Positions 7,143-12,563 of a stretch of 12,563 bases of DNA are shown one piece after another (the stretch's first letter is position 1; each line of letters starts with the position of its first letter). The position numbers were made by a program, and so were the translations under genes. This DNA is from Nitrospirota bacterium (lineage in GTDB: Bacteria; Nitrospirota; Nitrospiria; Nitrospirales; UBA8639): positions 1-12,563 of the forward strand of contig JAOUGQ010000069.1 in assembly GCA_029865515.1 (NCBI GenBank). The letters are read 5' to 3'. The notes under the pieces were generated by a model. That model saw nothing but the letters and a program-made list of their open reading frames with translations, ran no database searches and was not told the DNA's origin.

Positions 7143-7535
7143 TGGTATATTCTCCAAATAGCGTAAAAGGGAGATTTCCTTTTTATTTTCTCTCTCCCGT
7201 CTTTGGGTACACCAACTGTTGGTACGATAAGAGGCGGCCAACATTCTTCATGAAATGCAGCGATCGAAATCTGTAAAAAACAGTCTCACGCTGATTGCTA
7301 CTCCGGGCATTCTTATCGAGCCGTGGCGCCAAGATTGTTCCGGGGTGGTGACGCATCGCGGGAGGGTATCATAAGAAAAAAGCCTTTCCTTTTCTATTCT
7401 CTTTGCTCTTTGTCCTGGAATGTTCCTGGAATGTATATTTGACCCCCTGGCAGCGTTTCCAATAATCTTGAACCGTTTGATGAGCCAATACCAAGGCATC
7501 AATTCATTCATAAGTAATTGAAAGGGAGAGGTGCG
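7143..7535. promoter_or_regulatory. Divergent intergenic region between channel remnant and exported-protein gene
   Basis: About 390 bases without a gene, holding the leaders of the minus-strand channel remnant and of the plus-strand gene at 7536. The part at about 7188-7243 resembles the leader of the intact paralogue (about 10027-10080), sharing CTCTC-CGTCTT, TCAAC/CCAAC, an (A/G)TA(C/A)-ATAAGAG core and CGGCC-AC. The duplication therefore included upstream DNA. The tandem repeat and possible promoter at 7410-7439 belong to the plus-strand gene. Confidence 0.4.
7410..7439 (+). promoter_or_regulatory. Possible promoter overlaid with an 11-bp tandem repeat
   Basis: TTGTCC (7410-7415) and TATATT (7434-7439) are 18 bases apart and match the sigma-70 boxes at 4 and 5 of 6 positions. 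Two perfect tandem copies of TCCTGGAATGT (7413-7434) fill the space between, creating a central GGAA-TG-TTCC palindrome. One copy per helical turn suits a regulator binding one face of the DNA. Confidence 0.35.
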
Positions 7536-8618
7536 ATGACTATGTTAACGCCTCGAGGTCGGAGCCTTTCTTCATTATTTCCTCCGTGCAAGAAACGTTC
7601 ATTGCAATCGGTGTACACATTTATGGTTGGGGTGATGATGTGTGCTGGTCTCATCCTGGGTGATCTCTTCAGTATGGTCATGGCCGTTCCAACGGCCGAG
7701 GAGTTGCTCAAGGCTTTGCCTCTTTCTGACAGTGAACGGGAGGATGTTCTCAAGGGGGAGATTGTGCGCTTTACAACTGAGGAAGGCTCCGATCGGGAAC
7801 TGGCGCTGGGTGCGGTTTTGCTGGTACAGAAGGCGCCTGAAAATTTGGTTCCGCTCTTTCGGGAGTCCGCCGTATTAAAGCTCGTCGGCGCGGTGACGGC
7901 GTTTGGCGAGATTTCTGATAAGGCAACAGTGGGGGATTTTGCAGGGGTGAAATTGGAACCGAAAGGGGAGGACGAAGCCAAACGCTACCTTGAAGCTGAA
8001 CCGGGCGATACGTTGAATCTCGACGGGAAGGAAATTGCCGCGTTTCAGGCCCTCAAATCCAAAGGCGGGTCACAAGCTGAAGTTGAGACATTGGTGCGGG
8101 AGCTATTACTGGCCCGCTACCAAGCCTATCGTGCAAAGGGGCTGTCAGGCATTTCTCCCTACGTGCGGGGTGGGGAGGAGAAGTTTGAGTTGAGTCAGGA
8201 CCTTCTCCTCGCCACCAACGAGGCAAAATTTGTCCCCAAATACTTTCCTTCTTTCCATCAAACCTTACTCAAATATCCAGCCAACCAGGCCAAGCAACTC
8301 GAGACCAGGTTTTTCTGGGCCAATGTTGAGGTGTTTAGCCGTCCCACATTGATCCTGAGCCATCGCATGTTATTTCATGAAGGCGATGCGTATGTAGTAG
8401 TTGACCGTCATTTCTATGCCAGCCACGAATATAACGGCCTGCAGGCAATGGGGGGCGCACTTCCCGCGAAAGAGGGCTCGCTGTTGGTGTCCCTCTATCG
8501 TATTTCCACCGATGGAGTGGCAGGTTTCGGATCCTCGGCGAAGCATCCAGTCGCCCGCGGGCTAATGGGCCCCTATTTCGAAGAAATCTTTGAAGGCATT
8601 CGTAAGAAAGCGGAATAA
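7536..8618 (+). CDS. Exported protein of unknown function
   Basis: A 360-residue protein. A basic N-terminal region (R7, R9, K19-R21) precedes a hydrophobic segment at 26-50, ending near SMVMA|VPTAEE, which fits a long signal peptide or a membrane anchor. The mature part begins with a helical AEELLKALPLSDSEREDVLKGEIV segment and continues with helical Glu/Lys-rich sequence. It ends in a more strand-like domain with ETRFFWANVEVFSRPTL, LFHEGDAYVVVDRHFYASHE and LLVSLYRISTDGVAGFG. That last part reminds me of uncharacterised bacterial proteins with a 'Q.YASHYFDA...YLVYLNRSR.DGLGG' pattern, possibly a START-like lipid-binding fold; this is inference. The start at 7536 follows an AAAGGGAGAGG site; a TTG at 7518 lies upstream of that site and is unlikely. 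It is a single gene between two minus-strand channels. Codon use and frame look healthy. Confidence 0.8.
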   Translation: MTMLTPRGRSLSSLFPPCKKRSLQSVYTFMVGVMMCAGLILGDLFSMVMAVPTAEELLKALPLSDSEREDVLKGEIVRFTTEEGSDRELALGAVLLVQKAPENLVPLFRESAVLKLVGAVTAFGEISDKATVGDFAGVKLEPKGEDEAKRYLEAEPGDTLNLDGKEIAAFQALKSKGGSQAEVETLVRELLLARYQAYRAKGLSGISPYVRGGEEKFELSQDLLLATNEAKFVPKYFPSFHQTLLKYPANQAKQLETRFFWANVEVFSRPTLILSHRMLFHEGDAYVVVDRHFYASHEYNGLQAMGGALPAKEGSLLVSLYRISTDGVAGFGSSAKHPVARGLMGPYFEEIFEGIRKKAE

Positions 8619-8639
8619 TTTCACCGCATGGTCCCTGCT

Positions 8640-8683
8640 AAGGGGGGAAAGGGGGGAACTTCCTCCTTCCCCCTCTTTCTTCC
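8640..8683 (+). terminator. Purine/pyrimidine inverted repeat after the exported-protein gene
   Basis: An almost pure purine tract with two G6 runs (8640-8658) is followed directly by a pyrimidine tract ending in CTCTTTCTTCC. The two halves are imperfect reverse complements over about 18 bases. It lies 20 bases past the stop codon at 8618, where a terminator is expected. The loop is very short and the T-run is mixed with C, so this is a tentative call. Confidence 0.4.
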
Positions 8684-8705
8684 AAACACACACACTCTCC
8701 AGTAG

Positions 8706-8960
8706 ATACTTGAACTGCTGGATGGTATTCCGCAGTCCACCTTGGCTGGTTCCCTTTCTGAGATTCATCAGGAAGTCTCTACCGAATTGGAAAAGTTTCA
8801 TGCTGTCAGTTGGGCAGAAAAAAATTTCTTGAATTCCGATGGGAGTTTGGTCTTTCCTGTTATCTCTAAGGCAGACTTTCTAATCGGCGGAACAATCGGG
8901 GATGGTGCCCTTCGCAAACAGGCATTGATAGGCCCAAAGGACAACATTTTTAACAAGTGA
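8706..8960 (+). pseudogene. Remnant of a SYLF (Ysc84-type) domain protein
   Basis: After an in-frame TAG at 8703-8705 the frame stays open for 84 codons to a TGA at 8958-8960. It reads SLSEIHQEVSTELEKFH and then SWAEKNFLNSDGSLVFPVI followed by SKADFLIGGTIGDGALRK. This matches the start of the SYLF domain, whose members typically show 'A..FL..A.GVLVFP.I.KAGFVVGG.YGEGAL'. That domain binds phosphoinositide lipids in eukaryotes; bacterial members are often exported. Here the N-terminal signal peptide is missing, no ATG with a ribosome binding site opens the frame, and the second half of the domain is gone after GALRKQ. It is therefore a fragment of a once longer gene. The 119-bp repeat starts 90 bases downstream and may relate to the truncation. 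Confidence 0.6.
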
Positions 8961-9049
8961 GATTTTTGATGAAGCCCTACCCTGATACGTACTGTCTTCA
9001 TTATGGAAGGGATGCTTAGATTTTTCTCCAATCTTCGGGTCTAGAAGGG

Positions 9050-9168
9050 GGCTGTTGAAAAAAGCCGCCAGCGGCGTTCTCACCAGTTTTCCGTGCTCAC
9101 GTACTGGAAGTACGCTCCGCGCGCAAAACTGGCTGCGGCCTTGCTGGACGAGCTTTTTTGAACAGCCC
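9050..9168. repeat. 119-bp palindromic (MITE-like) element
   Basis: The element is bounded by perfect terminal inverted repeats GGGCTGTT (9050-9057) and AACAGCCC (9161-9168). The symmetry continues inward as GTTGAAAAAAGC against GCTTTTTTGAAC, CCAGTTTT against AAAACTGG and, at the centre, CGTACT-GGA-AGTACG. The whole could extrude as one long imperfect hairpin. It carries no open frame. I recall closely similar '(G)GGGCTGTT.AAAAA...GCCAGCGGCGTT...CTGCGGCCTTGCTGG...GAACAGCCC' repeats scattered in Nitrospira and some deltaproteobacterial genomes; copy number must be checked. It lies between the SYLF remnant and the 3' end of the channel gene. Confidence 0.75.
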
Positions 9169-9310
9169 AGATGCCTTAGTTACCCAACGTGTCTGTGGGC
9201 GTACTTGCTCTTTAAAAAATAATTATTCAACACTCCCAGAAGAGCTGGCCGGAGCCTTTCAATCAACTGAGCAGGAAGGGGAAGTGCCCCAGACTTCGTT
9301 CGTGGGAATA
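9169..9310. other. Short interval downstream of the intact channel gene
   Basis: Holds the 3' side of the minus-strand channel gene. The 101-codon plus-strand frame that begins in the palindromic element (9158-9463) is mostly antisense to the channel gene and is not a gene. I see no clear terminator. Confidence 0.4.
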
Positions 9311-9982
9311 CTAGGGGTTTTGGCCGGGGCGGCCCTTATCGGAAAGATACATGCCGACAAGGAATGCCACCAATACGGCCACATAAAATTGGCCCACAAT
9401 GGCTTCGAGATAGGCGAGAGTGCGGGCGATCGGCTTAAGGGGGATGATGTCGCCGTATCCTAATGTGGTAATGGTGACAAAGCTGTAATACAGCAAATCT
9501 GATAGCTGGCTTCCTATGTCGGGGGATGTCAGGCCGTGGAAGGAGTCCGGGATGGCCATGTTGGTTATTAAATAGAATAACGACCAGTTGAGTCCGAGTA
9601 GGAGGTAAATGCAGATGGCGCCAATGATTTTGTTGATGTCAATTGCGCCCGAAAGCAACAAATTTCGTGAAGCAATCCAGGTGCTGGTCAGAGAAAACAT
9701 CAGAATAATCCATATGTTGACAAGCCGAAGTTCCGGGCTATGCAAAAAAAAGTTTATCGCGGCAATCGTCGTTCCGGTTGCCGCAAAGATGATCCCCATC
9801 CTTACCAACCATTTTTTCTCCTTTTCCAGGCTCCATACTCCCATCAGAAGTATGATGATCAGAGACGGCTCGATGAACAGGCGGCGGACCTCATCCTTGA
9901 CACCTGCTTCTTGTGCAATGGCCAGAAAGAGAATGAGGACCAGGAGACCTCCTAAGAGATACTCAAAGTTCATCTGTTTCAT
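9311..9982 (-). CDS. Six-helix potassium-channel-type protein (Ion_trans_2-like pore)
   Basis: A 223-residue inner-membrane protein. Hydrophobic segments lie at about 8-23, 36-52, 58-80, 86-104, 118-140 and 191-213. The pore helix and selectivity filter read YYSFVTITTLGYGDIIP (165-181). TxGYGD is the potassium filter signature, so it should form a tetrameric K+-selective channel. Segment four lacks the regular arginines of a voltage sensor. There is no cytoplasmic RCK/TrkA-N or cyclic-nucleotide domain; the protein ends ten residues after the last helix. The start at 9982 (MKQMNFEYLL) aligns with the start of the broken paralogue at 7142. A GGAG lies 13 bases upstream of 9982, slightly far, and Met4 at 9973 is the alternative. 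A longer frame to 10189 adds an unsupported 69-residue polar leader. It is the intact member of a duplicated pair. Confidence 0.88.
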   Translation of the reverse strand: MKQMNFEYLLGGLLVLILFLAIAQEAGVKDEVRRLFIEPSLIIILLMGVWSLEKEKKWLVRMGIIFAATGTTIAAINFFLHSPELRLVNIWIILMFSLTSTWIASRNLLLSGAIDINKIIGAICIYLLLGLNWSLFYLITNMAIPDSFHGLTSPDIGSQLSDLLYYSFVTITTLGYGDIIPLKPIARTLAYLEAIVGQFYVAVLVAFLVGMYLSDKGRPGQNP

Positions 9983-10239
9983 GGGGGGCAGCTCCAAATG
10001 GCGAAATCTGGGCACGTTTCTTTTCCTTTCGCTCTCCGTCTTCGGATGCCTCAACGGTCGGACTATAAGAGTCGGCCCACCCTCTGCTTGATGTTGGGTT
10101 TTGACGAATAGGTACGAGGGGCAGGAGTGTCCTTTCTCACTATTCGAGCTGAGTATTCGCGAGCTGTTGGGGCAGTCTCCGTCCGACAAGAATTCAGATC
10201 AATACTCAATGTGATGAAAGGGCTTCCACGGTTGTCAGG
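9983..10239 (-). promoter_or_regulatory. Leader region of the intact channel gene
   Basis: Non-coding stretch upstream of the minus-strand channel start. Its section at about 10027-10080 resembles the leader of the broken paralogue (7188-7243). On the minus strand the shared block contains CTTATAGT, a possible -10 element, but no matching -35 box is obvious. Confidence 0.35.
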
Positions 10240-10710
10240 CTAACCGACTTTATACCCTCGGCCCTCTAGGCAGACCCCATAGGCTCGATTAAAGGTCTGG
10301 CGGTTTTGTTGATTTTGGGAGGCAGCTTGCTGCTGTTTCCGTTCTGCTTTCGCGTTATCGCGGCTCTGCCCAAGAAGACCGGCCCCAGCGCCTACTCCGG
10401 CACCGATAGCCGCCCCCTTTCCGGCATTCCCGGCAATGGCTCCTCCGATCGCTCCCAATGCGGCTCCACCCATGGCTCCGCCCAGCATGCCACCGCTTCG
10501 TTTTTTGGGGGCGGATGCAGCGGCCACCGGCTGATTCGGATCGAATCCCGTTTGTTCTTTTGCCCACTTGTAACAAGAAAATTCATCCATTTCTTGTTGT
10601 TCGGGACTCTGGCCTTCAAGGGGATAGATAAACATTTGGGCTTGGGAAGAAGCCAGTCCTGCCACAACGGTCAATGCCACACTGATACTGATCATTGATA
10701 GAACACGCAT
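10240..10710 (-). CDS. Exported glycine-zipper protein
   Basis: A 156-residue protein with a signal peptide at 1-24 (cleavage SQA|QM). A conserved first motif EFSCYKWAKEQTGFDP lies at 43-58 and a glycine zipper at 73-114, with GxxxG-type repeats (GGMLGGAMGGAALGAIGGAI, then GAGVGAGAGLLG). A Gln/Lys-rich helix follows (115-138), and the closing motif FNRAYGVCLEGRGYKVG ends the protein. The two cysteines (46 and 147) frame the zipper and could form a disulfide after export. I recognise this 'ECYxWAxxQTGxDP...ACLEGRGYxV' layout from uncharacterised proteins in many Gram-negative genomes. Glycine zippers pack helices in or on membranes, so an outer-membrane or periplasmic role is likely. The start at 10710 has a perfect AGGAGG site six bases upstream; a GTG at 10731 precedes that site and is rejected. 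It follows the next gene by 50 bp on the same strand. Confidence 0.88.
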   Translation of the reverse strand: MRVLSMISISVALTVVAGLASSQAQMFIYPLEGQSPEQQEMDEFSCYKWAKEQTGFDPNQPVAAASAPKKRSGGMLGGAMGGAALGAIGGAIAGNAGKGAAIGAGVGAGAGLLGQSRDNAKAERKQQQAASQNQQNRQTFNRAYGVCLEGRGYKVG

Positions 10711-10760
10711 GATAGTCCTCCTCGACATCACGGTTGCATGAAAGAAAATTCAAATGAAGA

Positions 10761-11303
10761 TTACGGAGTTTCAGGAATGGAATACGTAATGCGTGGCCAA
10801 ACGGCGATACCTTCCCCGTGTTGACGCGCCGACTCAAATCCTTCGACTACAAGGAGCTGCCGTGCTTGGATTTTTGAAATCATTTCTCCGTCCCCCGTGA
10901 TTCCGCTGAATTTCCCCGTGCCTCCGGTAATCGTAAACGGACCACGGCACCCTTCCAGGTCACCGGTGCAGGAAAATTCGGCATAGACTCTTTCCCCATC
11001 CGTGTTGGAGATAATGCAATGGCCCCTTCCGGATTTTGTCGCGGTCTTCAAGTCGGCTTCGACGGTCGCAGGGCACACGAGAGAACCGGCATGGAGCGCG
11101 CCTTCCCCGTCTTCAACAAACATAATGCCGGTAAACACCGCCACCATATACACCCGATCATTGCCGATGGGAAACGCAAACCCTTCTCCTTCCCACGGTG
11201 CCATGGCTTTGACTTCTTTTTGCTCGGCTACCGCAATCCCTCTTTCCCCAAGAACAGCGATGCTCAGCGCCATGACAAGAAGAACCCACCATGTTGTTTT
11301 CAT
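10761..11303 (-). CDS. Small secreted protein with a GGTGKFSGITG motif (possible beta-barrel)
   Basis: A 180-residue protein. The signal peptide spans 1-26 (MKTTWWVLLVMALSIAVLG..., cleavage AVA|EQ). The mature part is strand-rich and contains four cysteines (77, 96, 112, 119), enough for two disulfides in the periplasm. The segment PFTITGGTGKFSGITGDGEM (122-141) is a motif I know from bacterial secreted proteins resembling allene oxide cyclase/dirigent-like eight-stranded barrels ('GGTGxFxGxxG'). The fold assignment is inference and the function is unknown. The start at 11303 has a strong AAAGGAGG site eight bases upstream; a start 11 codons earlier (11336) would overlap that site. The glycine-zipper gene starts 50 bp downstream of its stop, so the two may form one transcript, though each has its own strong ribosome binding site. 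Confidence 0.82.
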   Translation of the reverse strand: MKTTWWVLLVMALSIAVLGERGIAVAEQKEVKAMAPWEGEGFAFPIGNDRVYMVAVFTGIMFVEDGEGALHAGSLVCPATVEADLKTATKSGRGHCIISNTDGERVYAEFSCTGDLEGCRGPFTITGGTGKFSGITGDGEMISKIQARQLLVVEGFESARQHGEGIAVWPRITYSIPETP

Positions 11304-11704
11304 AAACTCTGCCTCCTTTCTGAAATACTCTAACAATGTGCAGATAAAATTTTAAAGCCGCTGATGCATTATTCTGTAAGGTTGACTCTTGGTGCTCCTC
11401 GAAGTCAACTTGCATGATGACGTCAATCATATCTTGATTCATGCCTATATTTGCGCGGTGATTTCAGAGAAAGAGACGAGGGGAGAAGTCGCAACAGGAT
11501 GCTGTGAGAATTTCTTTGAAAGGCTGTGTAGGTCCACACATCCTGACGCCGGTCGCGCGCGCTTCTGATATTTCAGAAATGGATGGGCATAACCAAGGAT
11601 GGCAAGGATCTGAACACAGCTGTCCTTATCCAATCACCGGCAAGATTGAGCCCAAGCGATAGCGCCCCGGCCAAAGAGAGGAAAGTGCTGATTATCCCAG
11701 GTGG
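11304..11704. other. Non-coding interval with short inverted repeats
   Basis: About 400 bases between two minus-strand genes with no supported gene. A 62-codon minus-strand frame (11445-11633) lacks a ribosome binding site and recognisable motifs. It holds an operator-like inverted repeat at 11381-11409 upstream of the secreted-protein gene. A small hairpin, TTCTGA/TCAGAA, lies at 11563-11578. Confidence 0.45.
11381..11409. promoter_or_regulatory. Operator-like inverted repeat upstream of the secreted-protein gene
   Basis: Perfect arms GTTGACT (11381-11387) and AGTCAAC (11403-11409) are separated by 15 bases, so their centres are about two helical turns apart, as for a dimeric regulator. It lies about 80 bases upstream of the start at 11303. 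The regulator is unknown. Confidence 0.35.
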
Positions 11705-12547
11705 TTAATTGGAGAACATCGACTTGGGGAGGAGCACGGCCAGTTGCATGCGAAGGGTCCAGTCGGCTGCGCCATCCGGTCGCACCACATTGGAAAAGGC
11801 TGCGACGCTTCCATTGAAGGGAAGCTTTCCGATACGAAACACTTTCCCGAATCCTCCGCCCACGGGCACGGTCCATTTATTCCCCTTGCCCTCAGCTTCC
11901 CAATTGGCTGTGATAATGGGAGCCGAGGTCAGGTACCAGGCGTTCGGCAAATTATAATTGACAAAATATTGCGCCAAAAACTGGCTCATATCTTTTCGGT
12001 CGCTATTCCCGGCATAGGACCAGAGGTTGTTCGCCAGCAGCCCTACTACCCAAGGGCCATGGATGTAGAGTCCCACTCCGCTTGGTCCGGCAGCCCATTT
12101 CCTTGTGCTGAGGACTTCGTCCGTGCCCGTGGGAAAATGCAGAACCGGTCCTAGACCCCAGATCAACCCCTCATTTTTCGCGGGTGCAAAGAACAGGGAC
12201 ATGTTGATATCCCCGATTCCCCACGTGTCATCGCTGGTGGTGCGGAGATCCGGCTGTTTAATGATGGGCATGATGGTCCGGGTGATCAGGTTCCAATTGT
12301 CCGTCAAATGGAAGGGAATGACGGGTTGAACGTTCAGCACATTTTGCATGCGGTGGTTAGGCTCCAGCCCGAAATTCATGTTGTTCTGAAAGGGGATGCT
12401 GATAAGATCGGCCACCGGATTTTGGGACTCTTTGGCCAACTCGCTGTCATCCTCTGCGTTGGCCAGGGTTGGAAAAGCCAGAAAGCCCATGACGAGTGTG
12501 GTCAGCAGGAAAACGGTTCTCGGAGTTTTCGTTTTCTGTAGGAACAT
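11705..12547 (-). CDS. Outer-membrane beta-barrel 'transporter' family protein
   Basis: A 280-residue exported protein with a signal peptide at 1-31 (basic K5, K7, R10, then a hydrophobic core, cleavage ANA|ED). The mature N-terminus DDSELAKESQNPVADLISIP, followed by FQNNMNFG, is the hallmark of a widespread uncharacterised outer-membrane family often named only 'transporter' or 'neuromedin U'. Further conserved blocks follow: VLNVQPVIPFHLTDNWNLIT, RTIMPII, WGIGDINMSLFFAPAK, GLGPVLHFPTGTD, WAAGPSGVGLY, QYFVNYNLPNAWYLTSAPII, and WTVPVGGGFGKVFRIGKLP. These look like successive barrel strands. Most family members end at about LFPK; this one extends to LLPKSMFSN. The start at 12547 has only a weak GAGTG-like site and lies 16 bases from the window edge, but the signal peptide supports it. 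The substrate is unknown. Confidence 0.88.
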   Translation of the reverse strand: MFLQKTKTPRTVFLLTTLVMGFLAFPTLANAEDDSELAKESQNPVADLISIPFQNNMNFGLEPNHRMQNVLNVQPVIPFHLTDNWNLITRTIMPIIKQPDLRTTSDDTWGIGDINMSLFFAPAKNEGLIWGLGPVLHFPTGTDEVLSTRKWAAGPSGVGLYIHGPWVVGLLANNLWSYAGNSDRKDMSQFLAQYFVNYNLPNAWYLTSAPIITANWEAEGKGNKWTVPVGGGFGKVFRIGKLPFNGSVAAFSNVVRPDGAADWTLRMQLAVLLPKSMFSN

Positions 12548-12563
12548 AAAGCACTCATTAAAA

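Noticed and set aside
7508..7981. 157-codon Ser-rich open frame on the minus strand
   Set aside because: Antisense to the exported-protein gene; the Ser/Arg-rich composition is typical of a shadow frame.
9158..9463. 101-codon open frame on the plus strand starting in the palindromic element
   Set aside because: Starts within the repeat and is mostly antisense to the channel gene's coding 3' end.
9609..10091. 160-codon open frame on the plus strand
   Set aside because: Antisense to the intact channel gene and its leader; the composition (RRRTSSLTP, RKRMRTRRPPKRYSK) is that of a shadow.
10306..10698. 130-codon open frame on the plus strand
   Set aside because: Antisense to the glycine-zipper gene.
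11445..11633. 62-codon open frame on the minus strand
   Set aside because: No ribosome binding site and no recognisable motif; treated as non-coding.
1..12563. CRISPR array, tRNA/rRNA genes, prophage or insertion-sequence transposase
   Set aside because: I looked for regularly spaced direct repeats, cloverleaf-like segments and transposase, integrase or recombinase motifs on both strands and saw none. The repeats present are irregular palindromes.

Overview
The window looks like a chromosomal stretch of a Gram-negative bacterium of moderate GC content. Nearly every intact gene encodes an exported, lipid-anchored, inner-membrane or outer-membrane protein with a Gram-negative-type signal peptide. 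The mix of conserved hypotheticals, such as the PGRKFPSHVYQ protein, the GGTGKFSGITG secreted protein and the LAKESQNPVADLIS barrel, together with a 119-bp palindromic repeat bounded by GGGCTGTT/AACAGCCC, resembles what I remember of Nitrospira genomes (Nitrospirota). That assignment is an inference from memory, not a search result.

Layout, left to right. (1) 2-412: 3' end of a conserved hypothetical gene on the + strand. (2) 413-1103: non-coding, with two REP-like palindromes. (3) 1104-1814: DUF3313-type lipoprotein, + strand. (4) 2171-2940: a type II toxin-antitoxin locus on the - strand. It has a recognisable promoter, a 10-bp-arm operator and an intact ribbon-helix-helix antitoxin, followed by a VapC/PIN toxin gene destroyed by one frameshift and two nonsense codons. 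(5) About 2950-3456: no convincing gene. (6) 3457-4503 and 4672-5985, - strand: an uncharacterised outer-membrane barrel and a FadL-family long-chain hydrocarbon/fatty-acid porin, separated by another REP-like hairpin. (7) 6193-7142, - strand: a six-helix ion-channel gene with a single-base deletion inside the GYGD selectivity-filter codons. (8) 7536-8618, +: an exported protein of unknown function. (9) 8706-8960, +: a decayed SYLF/Ysc84 domain fragment. (10) 9050-9168: the 119-bp palindromic element. (11) 9311-9982, -: an intact paralogue of the broken channel. (12) 10240-10710, 10761-11303 and 11705-12547, all -: a glycine-zipper protein, a small secreted four-cysteine protein with a GGTGKFSGITG motif, and another outer-membrane barrel of the 'transporter' type.

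Taken together this is an envelope-biogenesis and transport neighbourhood that has undergone duplication and decay. It holds a duplicated ion channel with one broken copy, a dead toxin beside a live antitoxin, a domain fragment and several classes of palindromic repeat. I see no phage, transposase, CRISPR array, tRNA or rRNA. I did not find a convincing new multi-gene system. The most noteworthy items are the selectivity-filter frameshift with its paralogue, the orphaned antitoxin that keeps its operator, and the repeat elements.
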